DNA of 46,785 nucleotides, taken from positions 1-46,785 of the forward strand of contig NZ_AJYQ02000076.1 of NCBI RefSeq assembly GCF_000287055.2. The letters run 5' to 3'. Below, piece after piece: positions 1 to 8,942 of this stretch; positions within the stretch are counted from its first letter, which is position 1; each line of letters begins with the position of its first letter. The notes beneath the pieces were generated by a model. It saw nothing but the letters and a program-made list of their open reading frames with translations. It was not told the DNA's origin and made no database searches. The translations under genes were made by a program, and so were the position numbers. This DNA comes from Vibrio genomosp. F10 str. ZF-129 (GTDB lineage: Bacteria; Pseudomonadota; Gammaproteobacteria; Enterobacterales; Vibrionaceae).

Positions 1-29
1 CGTCGGTTCAAATCCGGCTCCCGCAACCA
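1..29 (+). tRNA. tRNA-fMet (initiator), 3' end only
   Basis: The first 29 bases are the T-arm, the 3' acceptor strand and an encoded CCA end. The T-stem/loop reads GTCGG-TTCAAAT-CCGGC and the acceptor strand is TCCCGCA followed by A-CCA. The ending CGCAACCA, with A at position 72 that cannot pair with C1, is the hallmark of bacterial initiator tRNA; the visible part differs from the E. coli initiator as I remember it by one base. The 5' part lies outside the window, so the anticodon is not seen. It is probably the last gene of a tRNA cluster between orn and queG, since a tRNA-Gly begins at the far right end of the window. Confidence 0.8.
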
Positions 30-106
30 CTTCACCATTAAAGGCTGTTAAGTCAATAATGATGTGATTTAGCTCTTCTAATTTTATAGTGATTCTTTTC
101 ACTGAT

Positions 107-125
107 AGCCGAAAGGCTTTGCTCT
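107..125 (+). terminator. weak terminator-like hairpin after the tRNA
   Basis: AGCC-GAAA-GGCT forms a 4-bp stem with a GNRA-type tetraloop, followed by a T-rich stretch interrupted by G and C. It is the only hairpin near the end of the tRNA transcript. The stem is short, so this could be a processing signal or chance. Confidence 0.3.
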
Positions 126-201
126 TTTCCATCATGCTGAGAAGCATAATCCCCCAAAATGTATGAAACACGGCCAAGTGCTAGTGGTTCTTGTCTGACC
201 T

Positions 202-567
202 TATCAATCGATTAGTTTTGAGACGAGTCAATGCTACGTCATTATTGATGTTGAGCGTTGTCTAAACGTATCTGTCAACAGAGTTACCCACAAAATACTA
301 ACTGTGGATAAGTTGGTGGGTAAACTGATTTTTCGGGCTAGAAAGTCGAGTGAACAAAAGATCTTTTTATTCTGCTAGGCTTGTAGTTTAGATGAGATAA
401 TCAATCAAGTTGCTGTTTTTATTGGTTTTTTGTTTATTTTTGACACCAAATTTAGCACTGCGATAAGATCACTAAGTGATTGTTTTTTGATCTTCGTCAT
501 ATCTTCGTTTTGTGGCTAACTTTCTTCAGTTATAGGAAACGCTGTCTAGTTTAGTTTTTTTTCCACA
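202..567. other. candidate datA-like DnaA-box/IHF locus
   Basis: The tRNA-queG interval (30-619) has no credible gene. It holds an exact match to the IHF core WATCAANNNNTTR at 202-214 (TATCAATCGATTA), a perfect DnaA box TGTGGATAA at 303-311, and imperfect boxes at 284-292 (TTACCCACA, one mismatch), 315-323 (GGTGGGTAA, two), 511-519 (TGTGGCTAA, one) and 559-567 (TTTTCCACA, one). The boxes at 284 and 315 face each other around the perfect box. From memory, E. coli datA, which with IHF promotes hydrolysis of DnaA-bound ATP, sits between the glyVXY tRNAs and queG, the same neighbourhood. Equivalence is inferred from position and site content; no binding is shown. The rest of the gap is AT-rich with no other recognisable element. 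Confidence 0.5.
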
Positions 568-619
568 TTCAATTTTTTTAGAACTAAGTCAAATAATGAA
601 CAATGAATTTATGCAATGT

Positions 620-1768
620 TCATGCGTCTCTAGGCAGCCCTTTTTCTATCACTCTAATTAATCGTTGGTTTTTTTGCTCAACGCTATCAATAGTGTTTTG
701 CTCAAGGTCACCAAGAGAACGTGGCAACTGCCGGTGCTGTTCTTCTAGTGCCCATTTGATGTGGATATCAAGCATGTCATTAAAGCCTAACTTCTCCTCT
801 AAAACCGCCACAATAGACGATGAGAATGGTGCATTCCCCATTGCTATCGATAAATTTCTCAGCCACTGAATGTAGCCGATTCTCCGGATAGCAGAGCCTT
901 CCATTTTTTGAAGGAACTCCTCTTCTTGCCAAGAAAACAGCGAGACGAGGTTAGCGTCTGCTAATGTATCACGGCGGTGAAAATCTCCTTGCTCCGTGAT
1001 AGTCGAGAATCGATTCCATGGGCATACTAGCTGACAATCGTCACAGCCATATATTCTGTTACCCATAGGTTTGCGGAATTCTTCTGGAATCACGCCATTA
1101 TATTCAATGGTTAAATAGGAAATACATCGTCTAGCATCGACAACGCCATCGGCAATAATGGCTTGTGTTGGACACGACGTAATGCAGGCGCTGCATTTTC
1201 CACATTCATTCTGACTGGGTTGCTCGATAGGCAACGGAAGGTCAACTAAGAGCTCACCTAAGAAAAACCAAGAGCCTGTTTCTTTGTCAAGCAGTAACGA
1301 ATGTTTCCCCGCCCAGCCTAGCCCAGCTTTTTCCGCGAGTGGCCGTTCTAGTATTGGAGCGCTATCGACGAATGGACGATAGCCGTATGTACCCACTTCT
1401 TGCTCTATCTTTTTGCCCAGCTTTTTCAATTGATTGCGAATGATTTTATGGTAATCACGACCAAGGGCGTAACGACTGATGTAAGCTTGTGTTTTATCGG
1501 CGAGATTAGAGGCAAACTGGGCCTCTGGTGGTAGGTAATCCATTCTTGCACTGATTACTCGAATGGTTCCAGGTAATAGCTCAGCAGGGCGTGCACGCAT
1601 CATGCCGTGGCGTGCCATCCAATCCATTTCACCGTGGAAGCCTGCGTCTAGATACTTCTGAAGCTGCGGTTCATGTTCAGAGAGGTCGACATCACAGATG
1701 CCCACTTTCTGAAAGCCAAGCTCTTTCGCCCAAATTTTGATTTGATCAGCGAGGTGTTGATAATCCAT
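620..1768 (-). CDS. queG: epoxyqueuosine reductase QueG
   Basis: Cobalamin- and Fe-S-dependent enzyme that reduces epoxyqueuosine to queuosine in the wobble base of GUN-anticodon tRNAs, the last step of Q synthesis; cytosolic. The 382-aa product matches the usual length (about 379). Two ferredoxin-type [4Fe-4S] sets are visible: Cys189/192/195/199 (CGKCSACITSCP) and Cys215/242/245/249 (CDDCQLVCPWN). The conserved acidic residue in the YRPFVDSAPILER segment is Asp135. The C-terminal part is the HEAT-like region expected for the family. It is transcribed away from tsaE, with 209 bp between the starts. In E. coli nnr lies between queG and tsaE; here nothing does. The ATG start has no close alternative. 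Confidence 0.95.
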   Translation of the reverse strand: MDYQHLADQIKIWAKELGFQKVGICDVDLSEHEPQLQKYLDAGFHGEMDWMARHGMMRARPAELLPGTIRVISARMDYLPPEAQFASNLADKTQAYISRYALGRDYHKIIRNQLKKLGKKIEQEVGTYGYRPFVDSAPILERPLAEKAGLGWAGKHSLLLDKETGSWFFLGELLVDLPLPIEQPSQNECGKCSACITSCPTQAIIADGVVDARRCISYLTIEYNGVIPEEFRKPMGNRIYGCDDCQLVCPWNRFSTITEQGDFHRRDTLADANLVSLFSWQEEEFLQKMEGSAIRRIGYIQWLRNLSIAMGNAPFSSSIVAVLEEKLGFNDMLDIHIKWALEEQHRQLPRSLGDLEQNTIDSVEQKNQRLIRVIEKGLPRDA

Positions 1769-1914
1769 AGGTAAAGAGCCTGATTGAATAGGGGGCCGGA
1801 TCTTACAAGATCTTATTACAAGGATCTAGCGGTTCTATGACTGATCGAATGTTATTATTTGCCAATATTTGCGTTTAATTACACAAGAGCGCTTGTTTCT
1901 CAATTCTAACCCAG

Positions 1915-1944
1915 TTTACTATTCCTATTACTTTGATTTATATA
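1915..1944 (+). promoter_or_regulatory. possible promoter of the tsaE-amiB-mutL operon
   Basis: TTTACT and TATATA separated by 18 bp, 34 bp upstream of the tsaE start, in the queG-tsaE divergent intergenic region. This is the best sigma70-like pair there; the match is moderate. Confidence 0.35.
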
Positions 1945-1977
1945 TAGTCAGTTTGAACACGTTCGAGAAGCCCAACC

Positions 1978-2442
1978 ATGAATACAAAACAATTTAATCT
2001 TATTAATGAAGAAGCGACGATTCACGTTGGTACTTTGCTCGCTCAGTGTTGTTCACAACAAACGACTATTTATCTGCATGGGGATCTTGGCGCAGGGAAG
2101 ACGACATTCAGTCGCGGATTTGTTCGAGCCTTAGGTCACCAGGGAAACGTAAAAAGCCCAACTTATACCTTAGTAGAGCCTTACCAACTGGATAAGTGGC
2201 AAGTTTACCACTTTGATCTTTATCGCTTAGCTGATCCTGAAGAACTCGAATTTATGGGGATCCGAGATTACTTCACGCCTGATGCTATTTGCCTTGTTGA
2301 GTGGCCTGAGAAGGGGGAAGGTTTACTCCCAAAGCCTGATCTTGATGTAGAACTGTGTTATCAAGGCGAACAAAGAACGATGACCCTTACGGCGAATAAT
2401 GAGTATGGACAGTCATTACTGAATCAATTGGAGCTAAGTTGA
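1978..2442 (+). CDS. tsaE: tRNA t6A threonylcarbamoyltransferase complex ATPase TsaE
   Basis: ATPase that works with TsaB and TsaD to add the threonylcarbamoyl group to A37 of ANN-decoding tRNAs. The 154-aa product is of family length (E. coli 153). The Walker A motif GDLGAGKTT is at residues 35-43, the family HFDLYRL segment at 78-84, and the EWPEK motif at 109-113. It is the first gene of the long plus-strand operon. Its TGA stop overlaps the TTG start of amiB, which suggests translational coupling. The position beside amiB and mutL is the classical gammaproteobacterial order. Confidence 0.96.
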   Translation: MNTKQFNLINEEATIHVGTLLAQCCSQQTTIYLHGDLGAGKTTFSRGFVRALGHQGNVKSPTYTLVEPYQLDKWQVYHFDLYRLADPEELEFMGIRDYFTPDAICLVEWPEKGEGLLPKPDLDVELCYQGEQRTMTLTANNEYGQSLLNQLELS

Positions 2443-4154
2443 GTATTCAATCTATTGTGAAAGTGCGTGTGAATCGCTGGGTTCTGACTGTACTAACTGC
2501 GTTAATTTCATTGTTTTCTTACTCTCTTTGGGCGAATACGCTTGAGGGAGTAAGGGTATGGCCATCTCCGGATGAAACCAGAGTGGTGATTGATTTACAA
2601 TCTGAGGCTGACTTTAGCTACTTCACTTTGAGCAGTCCAAATCGCTTAGTGGTTGATTTGAACAATACGTCTCTTAATACCAAGCTCCCGCTGTCTGTTA
2701 GTGACAGTCCAGTATTAAGCCAAGTAAGAAAAAGTACGCCACCAAAAAAATCAACGTATCGTTTAGTGTTTGAATTGAAACGCAAAGTACAGGCGAATAT
2801 TTTTAAGTTAGCCCCTGTTTCTGGCGGGCAATATGGTCATCGGTTGGTTATCGATTTGCCTCATGGCTCAACGACTAAAAGCGTCTCTACGGTTAAAGCC
2901 CCTGAAGTCAGTAAAGATGTTTCCCAAATCAAGCGACAAGAAGAGATTCTGATTGTTATCGACCCTGGTCATGGTGGAGAAGACCCTGGTTCTATCGGGC
3001 CGAGCCGTAAATACGAAAAAAATGCAACACTGAGTATTTCAAAAAAGCTGGCTGCGCAACTGAATGCAATACCCGGTATCAAAGCGAGACTCACTCGTTC
3101 AGGTGATTACTATGTCAATTTGAATCGACGTGTAGCGATTGCGAGTGAGAACAATGCCCATCTACTGATATCGATACATGCTGATGCATTTACCACGCCT
3201 CAACCCAAAGGTGGCTCGGTGTTTGTCTTGAATACCCGTCGAGCAAATACAGAAATCTCTCGTTGGATAGAAGACAAAGAGAAACAGTCTGAGCTATTGG
3301 GTGGTGGCGGTGCTGCTTTCCCGAGCAGCATTAACGATCGTAACGTCAATCAGACCTTGCTTGATCTTCAATTCAGCCATTCTCAAAAGGAAGGATATAA
3401 ACTGGCGACTGAGATTTTATCTGAGATGGGGAAAGTCACCAAGCTTCATAATTCAAAGCCTATTAATACCAGCCTAGCCGTGTTGAGATCCCCTCAGATC
3501 CCATCGGTACTTGTTGAGACGGGGTTTATTTCTAACCCAACAGAAGAGAAGCTTTTATTCCAAAGGGCTCATCAAGACAAACTGTCTCGCTCCATCACCA
3601 AGGCGGTGGTTAAATATTTAAAAGCGAACCCGCCTGAAGGCACCTATTTTAAAGCGCAAACCACGCCTAAAACGTATAAAGTTAAACGTGGTGACTCGTT
3701 GTCTGCAATAGCGAAAAAGTACAGTACGTCGACGAGTACGTTGATGAAAGCGAATAAACTCAAAAGCAGCAGTCTAGCGATTGGGCAGGTACTGACGATT
3801 CCTGCTGCAGGCTCGGTTTCAACCGCGGCCGATACCGTCGAAACAAAGGTCGTGACGCATACGGTTCGTTCGGGTGATTACTTAGGGAAAATAGCCAGCC
3901 GTTATAAAGTGACCATTGGCGCTATAAAGCGTGAAAATAATCTGAAATCTGACACGCTAAAATTAGGGCAGAAACTGAAGATCACCGTGAGTCTAAAAGA
4001 TGTGCCTATTCGTAAGCATACCGTCAAACGTGGCGACTATCTCGGAAAGATAGCGAGCCAGTATGGAGTACCCATCAATAGTATTCGACAAGCAAACAAA
4101 CTGAGATCCGATGAATTAGCGATCGGTCAAATATTGATTATTCCCAATAAGTAG
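2439..4154 (+). CDS. amiB: N-acetylmuramoyl-L-alanine amidase AmiB with three LysM domains
   Basis: Periplasmic zinc amidase that removes stem peptides from septal peptidoglycan for daughter-cell separation. Order: signal peptide (about 1-32, hydrophobic 14-30), AMIN domain (about 35-140), Amidase_3 domain (about 170-395), and three LysM repeats (about 411-455, 473-516, 526-571). Zinc ligands are His178 (DPGHGG), Glu193 and His247 (SIHAD), with catalytic Glu360 (VETGF). The segment around 272-292 ([16 protein letters not shown]) fits the regulatory helix that EnvC displaces in AmiB-type enzymes; envC is at 37271-38410 in this window. The TTG start overlaps the tsaE stop and has GGAG five bases upstream. 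E. coli AmiB is 445 aa; the extra length is the LysM tail. Confidence 0.93.
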   Translation: MSIQSIVKVRVNRWVLTVLTALISLFSYSLWANTLEGVRVWPSPDETRVVIDLQSEADFSYFTLSSPNRLVVDLNNTSLNTKLPLSVSDSPVLSQVRKSTPPKKSTYRLVFELKRKVQANIFKLAPVSGGQYGHRLVIDLPHGSTTKSVSTVKAPEVSKDVSQIKRQEEILIVIDPGHGGEDPGSIGPSRKYEKNATLSISKKLAAQLNAIPGIKARLTRSGDYYVNLNRRVAIASENNAHLLISIHADAFTTPQPKGGSVFVLNTRRANTEISRWIEDKEKQSELLGGGGAAFPSSINDRNVNQTLLDLQFSHSQKEGYKLATEILSEMGKVTKLHNSKPINTSLAVLRSPQIPSVLVETGFISNPTEEKLLFQRAHQDKLSRSITKAVVKYLKANPPEGTYFKAQTTPKTYKVKRGDSLSAIAKKYSTSTSTLMKANKLKSSSLAIGQVLTIPAAGSVSTAADTVETKVVTHTVRSGDYLGKIASRYKVTIGAIKRENNLKSDTLKLGQKLKITVSLKDVPIRKHTVKRGDYLGKIASQYGVPINSIRQANKLRSDELAIGQILIIPNK

Positions 4155-4160
4155 GCCTGT

Positions 4161-6158
4161 ATGACCATAAAAATATTGCCTGCTCGACTGGCCAACCAAA
4201 TCGCCGCGGGAGAGGTGGTCGAAAGACCCGCTTCTGTTGTAAAAGAGTTGGTTGAAAATAGTTTGGACTCAGGGGCGACGCGAATTGATGTTGATATCGA
4301 AAAAGGCGGAGCAAAGCTGATTCGAGTCCGAGATAATGGTAAAGGCATCGAAAAAGAGGAATTGAGCTTAGCGCTAAGCCGTCATGCAACATCAAAAATA
4401 CATTGTCTTGATGATCTTGAGGCTATAGTGAGTCTTGGTTTTCGTGGTGAGGCTCTTGCGAGTATCAGTTCTGTTTCTCGTTTGACGATGACATCACGCC
4501 CTGCGACTCAAGAGCAAGCTTGGTCGGCCTATAGTGAAGGTCGAGATATGCAGGTAAAGCTGACACCGACCGCACACCCCATTGGAACCAGCGTTGAAGT
4601 ACTCGATCTGTTTTTTAATACACCGGCTCGGCGCAAATTCCTTCGCACTGAGAAAACAGAATTCACCCATATTGACGAGTTGATGAAGCGGATAGCACTG
4701 AGCTGTTTTGACGTTACGATCAACCTCACCCACAACGGTAAATCGGTACGCCAGTATCGGGCTGCGAAGTCAGAAGTACAGGCAGAAAAGCGTATTTCAG
4801 CAGTGTGTGGCAGCCACTTTGTGAAGAACATGCTCAAGATCGAACTTGAACATCAAGGTTTGCGTCTGCATGGTTGGATCACCACGCCAGAAGGAGCGAG
4901 GCAGCAAAACGATCTTCAATATTGTTATGTGAATGGGCGAATGATGAGAGACAAACTCATCAATCACGCGATCCGACAAAGCTATGAAAACACGCTACGC
5001 GCTGATCAATTCCCTACGTATATTCTTTTTATCGAGATAGACCCTCATCAAGTCGACGTGAATGTACACCCCGCTAAACATGAAGTTCGTTTTCATCAAG
5101 CCAGATTAGTACATGATTTTATTTATCAGGCACTGAGCGATGCTCTCGCCCAAAGTGAGCACATCTGTTCACCTAAGCTCGCGACGTCGGCTTTTCATCA
5201 GTCGAGTCAAGCATCGAGTGAGTCTGATAAAGGCCCGATAGACATAAACCCAAAGAACGAAAATAAGAAGGAACGAGGCGTCACTCACGATCGCGTTTCT
5301 CCGCAGATTATGGCCGCCATTGATCATTCACCGATGTACCCAAATAAAGTCACGAGTGAATCGAATGATAGGGTAGGCGAGTCAAGCCCCACTACACCAA
5401 ATTCAGCCGCTCATTGGCGAGGTTCACAAACACCAACTTCGGGGCAGATGACCAAGCCAGTGCCTGTTGATAGAGCAAGCCCAAAAGAGCTTCAAGTGTA
5501 TTCTGAGCTATTAACAACAGAGAATGAGAAACACACACCACGAGCAGGTTTCAGAAATGTAGAAAGTGTGATCCCCGAGCTTGTGCCGATAACATCGCTT
5601 GGCAAGGCGATCAATGTGGTTCATGGGCGTTATATATTGATGGCGTCTAAACAAAGCAGCGTGTTAGTTTCGTTAGCAAAGGCAGAGTGGCTTCGCATTC
5701 GAGGTCAGCTTGATATTACTCATGCAGACCTGACCAGCCAGCCTCTTCTTGTGCCTTTGTCTTTAAAAGTCGATGAAAACCAACACCTAAGTAACCAGCG
5801 TTTGCAGTCGACCTTATCTCGTCTTGGTATTCAAATTAAAGAGCGTAATAAGCAATCTTTAATGGTCATGGGCGTTCCACAGCCGTTACGCCAACAAAAC
5901 CTACAAATAATCATTCCAGATCTGTTATCGTACTTGGCAACGAATGACTTGGAATCTGATTCAGACATCGATCCGACCTACCTTATTAATTGGTTGTCTG
6001 ATCGTATAACCCAAGTGAAAACCGACTACACTTTATCGGAAGCGATTCAAATTATTGCGGAACTAGAACAGCTTTGGCATGGTCAATTACCATTAGATGA
6101 TCCTAAGTTTGTCCAACCGATAGATTTTTCAGCGACGATTGCTGCGTTACTGGCTTAA
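4161..6158 (+). CDS. mutL: DNA mismatch repair protein MutL
   Basis: Couples MutS mismatch recognition to MutH nicking and UvrD loading. The N-terminal GHKL ATPase is intact: Glu29 and Asn33 in the KELVEN motif, DNGKG at 58-62, GFRGEAL at 93-99. A poorly conserved proline/serine-rich linker spans roughly 340-475, followed by the C-terminal dimerisation domain. The DQHA(X)2E(X)4E endonuclease motif of MutL proteins from MutH-less bacteria is absent, which fits a methyl-directed MutH system. 665 aa versus 615 in E. coli; the difference lies mainly in the linker. It starts 6 bp after the amiB stop and is probably co-transcribed. Confidence 0.97.
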   Translation: MTIKILPARLANQIAAGEVVERPASVVKELVENSLDSGATRIDVDIEKGGAKLIRVRDNGKGIEKEELSLALSRHATSKIHCLDDLEAIVSLGFRGEALASISSVSRLTMTSRPATQEQAWSAYSEGRDMQVKLTPTAHPIGTSVEVLDLFFNTPARRKFLRTEKTEFTHIDELMKRIALSCFDVTINLTHNGKSVRQYRAAKSEVQAEKRISAVCGSHFVKNMLKIELEHQGLRLHGWITTPEGARQQNDLQYCYVNGRMMRDKLINHAIRQSYENTLRADQFPTYILFIEIDPHQVDVNVHPAKHEVRFHQARLVHDFIYQALSDALAQSEHICSPKLATSAFHQSSQASSESDKGPIDINPKNENKKERGVTHDRVSPQIMAAIDHSPMYPNKVTSESNDRVGESSPTTPNSAAHWRGSQTPTSGQMTKPVPVDRASPKELQVYSELLTTENEKHTPRAGFRNVESVIPELVPITSLGKAINVVHGRYILMASKQSSVLVSLAKAEWLRIRGQLDITHADLTSQPLLVPLSLKVDENQHLSNQRLQSTLSRLGIQIKERNKQSLMVMGVPQPLRQQNLQIIIPDLLSYLATNDLESDSDIDPTYLINWLSDRITQVKTDYTLSEAIQIIAELEQLWHGQLPLDDPKFVQPIDFSATIAALLA

Positions 6159-6167
6159 TAAAAAATA

Positions 6168-7100
6168 ATGAATGAACAATTACCTTTAGCCCTATTTTTG
6201 ATGGGCCCAACAGCGTCAGGAAAAACCGATCTAGCGATTCGCTTGAGACAGAAATTTCCTGTTGAAATCATCAGTGTCGATTCTGCTTTGATATATAAAG
6301 GCATGGATATCGGCACAGCAAAGCCAGACGAGCATGAGCTGTCTTTGGCTCCACACCGCTTGATCGATATCTTAGATCCAAGTGAGGCGTATTCTGCCGC
6401 TGATTTTCGTTCTGATGCTCTATCGGAAATGAATCGTATTGTATCGGAAGGAAAAATCCCATTACTCGTGGGAGGCACTATGCTGTATTACAAAGCATTA
6501 CTCGAAGGCTTGTCCCCCCTTCCAGCGGCCGATCCTATTATTCGTAAAGAAATAGAACAAGAAGCCCAAGATTCTGGCTGGCAGGTGCTTCATGATCAAT
6601 TACGAGAGATTGATCCTGTTTCAGCAGAAAGAATTCACCCAAATGACCCACAAAGATTATCTAGGGCATTGGAAGTTTACCGAATTTCAGGTAAAACTCT
6701 TACTGAACTCACAGAAACTAAGGGCGAAAGCCTACCGTTTCAGGTCAAACAATTTGCAATAGCTCCCAAGGAAAGGGCAGAGATCCACCGCCGTATTGAA
6801 CTGCGCTTTAGTAAAATGATGGAAGCAGGATTCGAAGAAGAAGTGAAGGCACTGTATGCCCGAGATGATCTTCACCCTGAACTGCCATCTATTCGCTGTG
6901 TAGGGTATCGGCAGATGTGGGATTACTTAGATGGGAAGTGCGATAAAGAGGAAGCGGTTTTTCGTGGAATCTGCGCAACTCGTCAATTGGCCAAGCGTCA
7001 GATTACCTGGTTACGCAGCTGGGATGATTTAACTTGGTTAGATAGTGAGAACGTTGAACATGCGCTAGAAACGCTATCAAATGCAATAGCATCTGATTAA
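6168..7100 (+). CDS. miaA: tRNA dimethylallyltransferase MiaA
   Basis: Transfers dimethylallyl to N6 of A37 in tRNAs reading UNN codons, the precursor of ms2i6A. The P-loop GPTASGKT is at residues 13-20, the [16 protein letters not shown] tRNA-binding segment at about 38-53, and the [13 protein letters not shown] segment at about 101-113. 310 aa against 316 in E. coli. It follows mutL after 9 bp and precedes hfq by about 200 bp, the conserved mutL-miaA-hfq-hflX order. Confidence 0.97.
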   Translation: MNEQLPLALFLMGPTASGKTDLAIRLRQKFPVEIISVDSALIYKGMDIGTAKPDEHELSLAPHRLIDILDPSEAYSAADFRSDALSEMNRIVSEGKIPLLVGGTMLYYKALLEGLSPLPAADPIIRKEIEQEAQDSGWQVLHDQLREIDPVSAERIHPNDPQRLSRALEVYRISGKTLTELTETKGESLPFQVKQFAIAPKERAEIHRRIELRFSKMMEAGFEEEVKALYARDDLHPELPSIRCVGYRQMWDYLDGKCDKEEAVFRGICATRQLAKRQITWLRSWDDLTWLDSENVEHALETLSNAIASD

Positions 7101-7110
7101 ATTAGCTGTG

Positions 7111-7116
7111 TATAAT
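7111..7116 (+). promoter_or_regulatory. possible -10 element upstream of hfq
   Basis: TATAAT lies 10 bp after the miaA stop in the 202-bp miaA-hfq gap. No good -35 is visible 16-18 bp upstream. hfq in E. coli has several promoters in this area, so a start here is plausible. The rest of the gap holds a small AGGCA/TGCCT inverted repeat near 7172-7182 and an AT-rich leader. Confidence 0.3.
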
Positions 7117-7263
7117 GTGATCGCTTTTGCGTGAATTTACCCCGTCAAAGATCGTTTACTTGAAAAATGCAGGCATTGCCTACATAACAGGTAATAGCGG
7201 GGTAACTATTACTCGTTTAGCTCAGATGCAAAGCAACACCTTTTTTTGCACAAAAACCACTAG

Positions 7264-7563
<300 letters not shown>

Positions 7564-7607
7564 TATTCTGACTTTTTTTATTAGATCAACAAGAAGGAGC
7601 TGACTGC

Positions 7608-8897
7608 TTGTTTGACCGTTATGAAGCCGGTGAGCGAGCCGTACTTGTTCATATCAATTTCACGCAAGAGGGTGAGCTGGAAGATTTAAGTGAATGTGAA
7701 ATGCTTATTTCTTCTGCTGGAGTGTCGACACTGCAAGTTGTGACCGGCAGTCGTCAATCTCCACACCCTAAATATTATGTCGGAGAAGGTAAAGCTCAAG
7801 AAATCGCACAAGCTGTACAATTGGTCAGTGCGGATATCGTGATCTTTAACCACGCACTCTCACCAGCCCAAGAACGAAATTTAGAAGCCTTGTGTCAATG
7901 TCGAGTGCTGGACCGAACTGGTTTGATTCTTGATATTTTTGCTCAACGTGCTCGAACGCATGAAGGTAAGCTACAAGTGGAGCTTGCCCAATTACGTCAT
8001 ATTTCGACTCGATTAATTCGAGGTTGGACACACCTAGAAAGGCAAAAAGGTGGTATCGGTCTGCGTGGGCCAGGTGAAACTCAACTAGAAACCGACAGAC
8101 GATTATTGCGGGATCGTATTAAAACGATTTTGCGACGCTTAGCCAAAGTTGCTAAACAGCGAGAGCAAGGTCGAAGAGCAAGAAATCGCGCTGAGATTCC
8201 TACAATTTCATTGGTTGGGTATACGAACGCAGGTAAATCGACACTCTTTAATAGTATTACAGAAGCTGGGGTTTACGCGGCGGATCAGCTATTTGCTACT
8301 CTCGATCCGACATTGAGAAAAATTGAACTGTCGGATGTTGGGCCTGCGATTTTAGCGGATACCGTTGGTTTTATCCGACACCTACCCCATGATTTAGTGG
8401 CCGCTTTTAAAGCAACGTTACAAGAGACACAAGAAGCTGACATTTTGTTACATGTTGTTGATGCCAGTGATGACCGTTTTCGTGAGAATATTCATGCTGT
8501 TCATGAAGTATTAGAAGAGATTGACGCACATGAGGTGCCAACTCTTGTAGTTATGAACAAAATCGATAACCTAGAAGGTCAAAAGCCGAGAATTGATCGG
8601 GACGAGGAAGGTAACCCTCGAACGGTTTGGGTCTCGGCAATGGAAGGGTTAGGGGTTGAATTACTATTTGAAGCGTTAACGGAAAGGTTAGCAAGTCAAA
8701 TGGTGTCATATCAGCTACGAGTACCGCCTGAACATCAGGGGCGAATTCGTAGTACATTTTTCCAAATGAAGTGTATTCAAAAAGAAGAATATGACCAAGA
8801 TGGTGATTTGTTGATTGATGTCAGAATGCAGCAAGTTGACTGGTTAAAGTTAGAGAAAAGAGAAGAGGCAGTTTTACGTGACTTTATAGTTACTTAA
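7608..8897 (+). CDS. hflX: ribosome rescue/splitting GTPase HflX
   Basis: GTPase that splits stalled or stressed 70S ribosomes. Order: N-terminal HflX domain (about 25-195) with the family motif GGIGLRGPGETQLE (148-161), then the Ras-like G domain with G1 GYTNAGKS (204-211), G3 DTVG (251-254) and G4 NKID (about 312-315), then the C-terminal domain. 429 aa, usual length. The start is TTG at 7608, chosen because AGGAG lies 8 bases upstream and the protein then begins MFDRYEAGE, as in E. coli HflX. It follows hfq by 44 bp. Confidence 0.95.
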   Translation: MFDRYEAGERAVLVHINFTQEGELEDLSECEMLISSAGVSTLQVVTGSRQSPHPKYYVGEGKAQEIAQAVQLVSADIVIFNHALSPAQERNLEALCQCRVLDRTGLILDIFAQRARTHEGKLQVELAQLRHISTRLIRGWTHLERQKGGIGLRGPGETQLETDRRLLRDRIKTILRRLAKVAKQREQGRRARNRAEIPTISLVGYTNAGKSTLFNSITEAGVYAADQLFATLDPTLRKIELSDVGPAILADTVGFIRHLPHDLVAAFKATLQETQEADILLHVVDASDDRFRENIHAVHEVLEEIDAHEVPTLVVMNKIDNLEGQKPRIDRDEEGNPRTVWVSAMEGLGVELLFEALTERLASQMVSYQLRVPPEHQGRIRSTFFQMKCIQKEEYDQDGDLLIDVRMQQVDWLKLEKREEAVLRDFIVT

Positions 8898-8942
8898 AGG
8901 ACTGCTAGAGTATAACGTCATATCTAATGATGGAGCTTTCTA

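Noticed and set aside
202..567. Chromosome replication origin
   Set aside because: DnaA boxes and AT-rich DNA are present, but there are no 13-mer-like unwinding repeats and none of the usual origin neighbours (mnmG, dnaA, dnaN, rctB). A datA-type site fits the location better.
603..869. Open frame opposite the 3' end of queG
   Set aside because: It is antisense to a well-conserved gene, has no SD and the composition of a shadow frame.
4161..6158. MutL endonuclease activity
   Set aside because: The DQHA(X)2E(X)4E motif is not found in the C-terminal domain.
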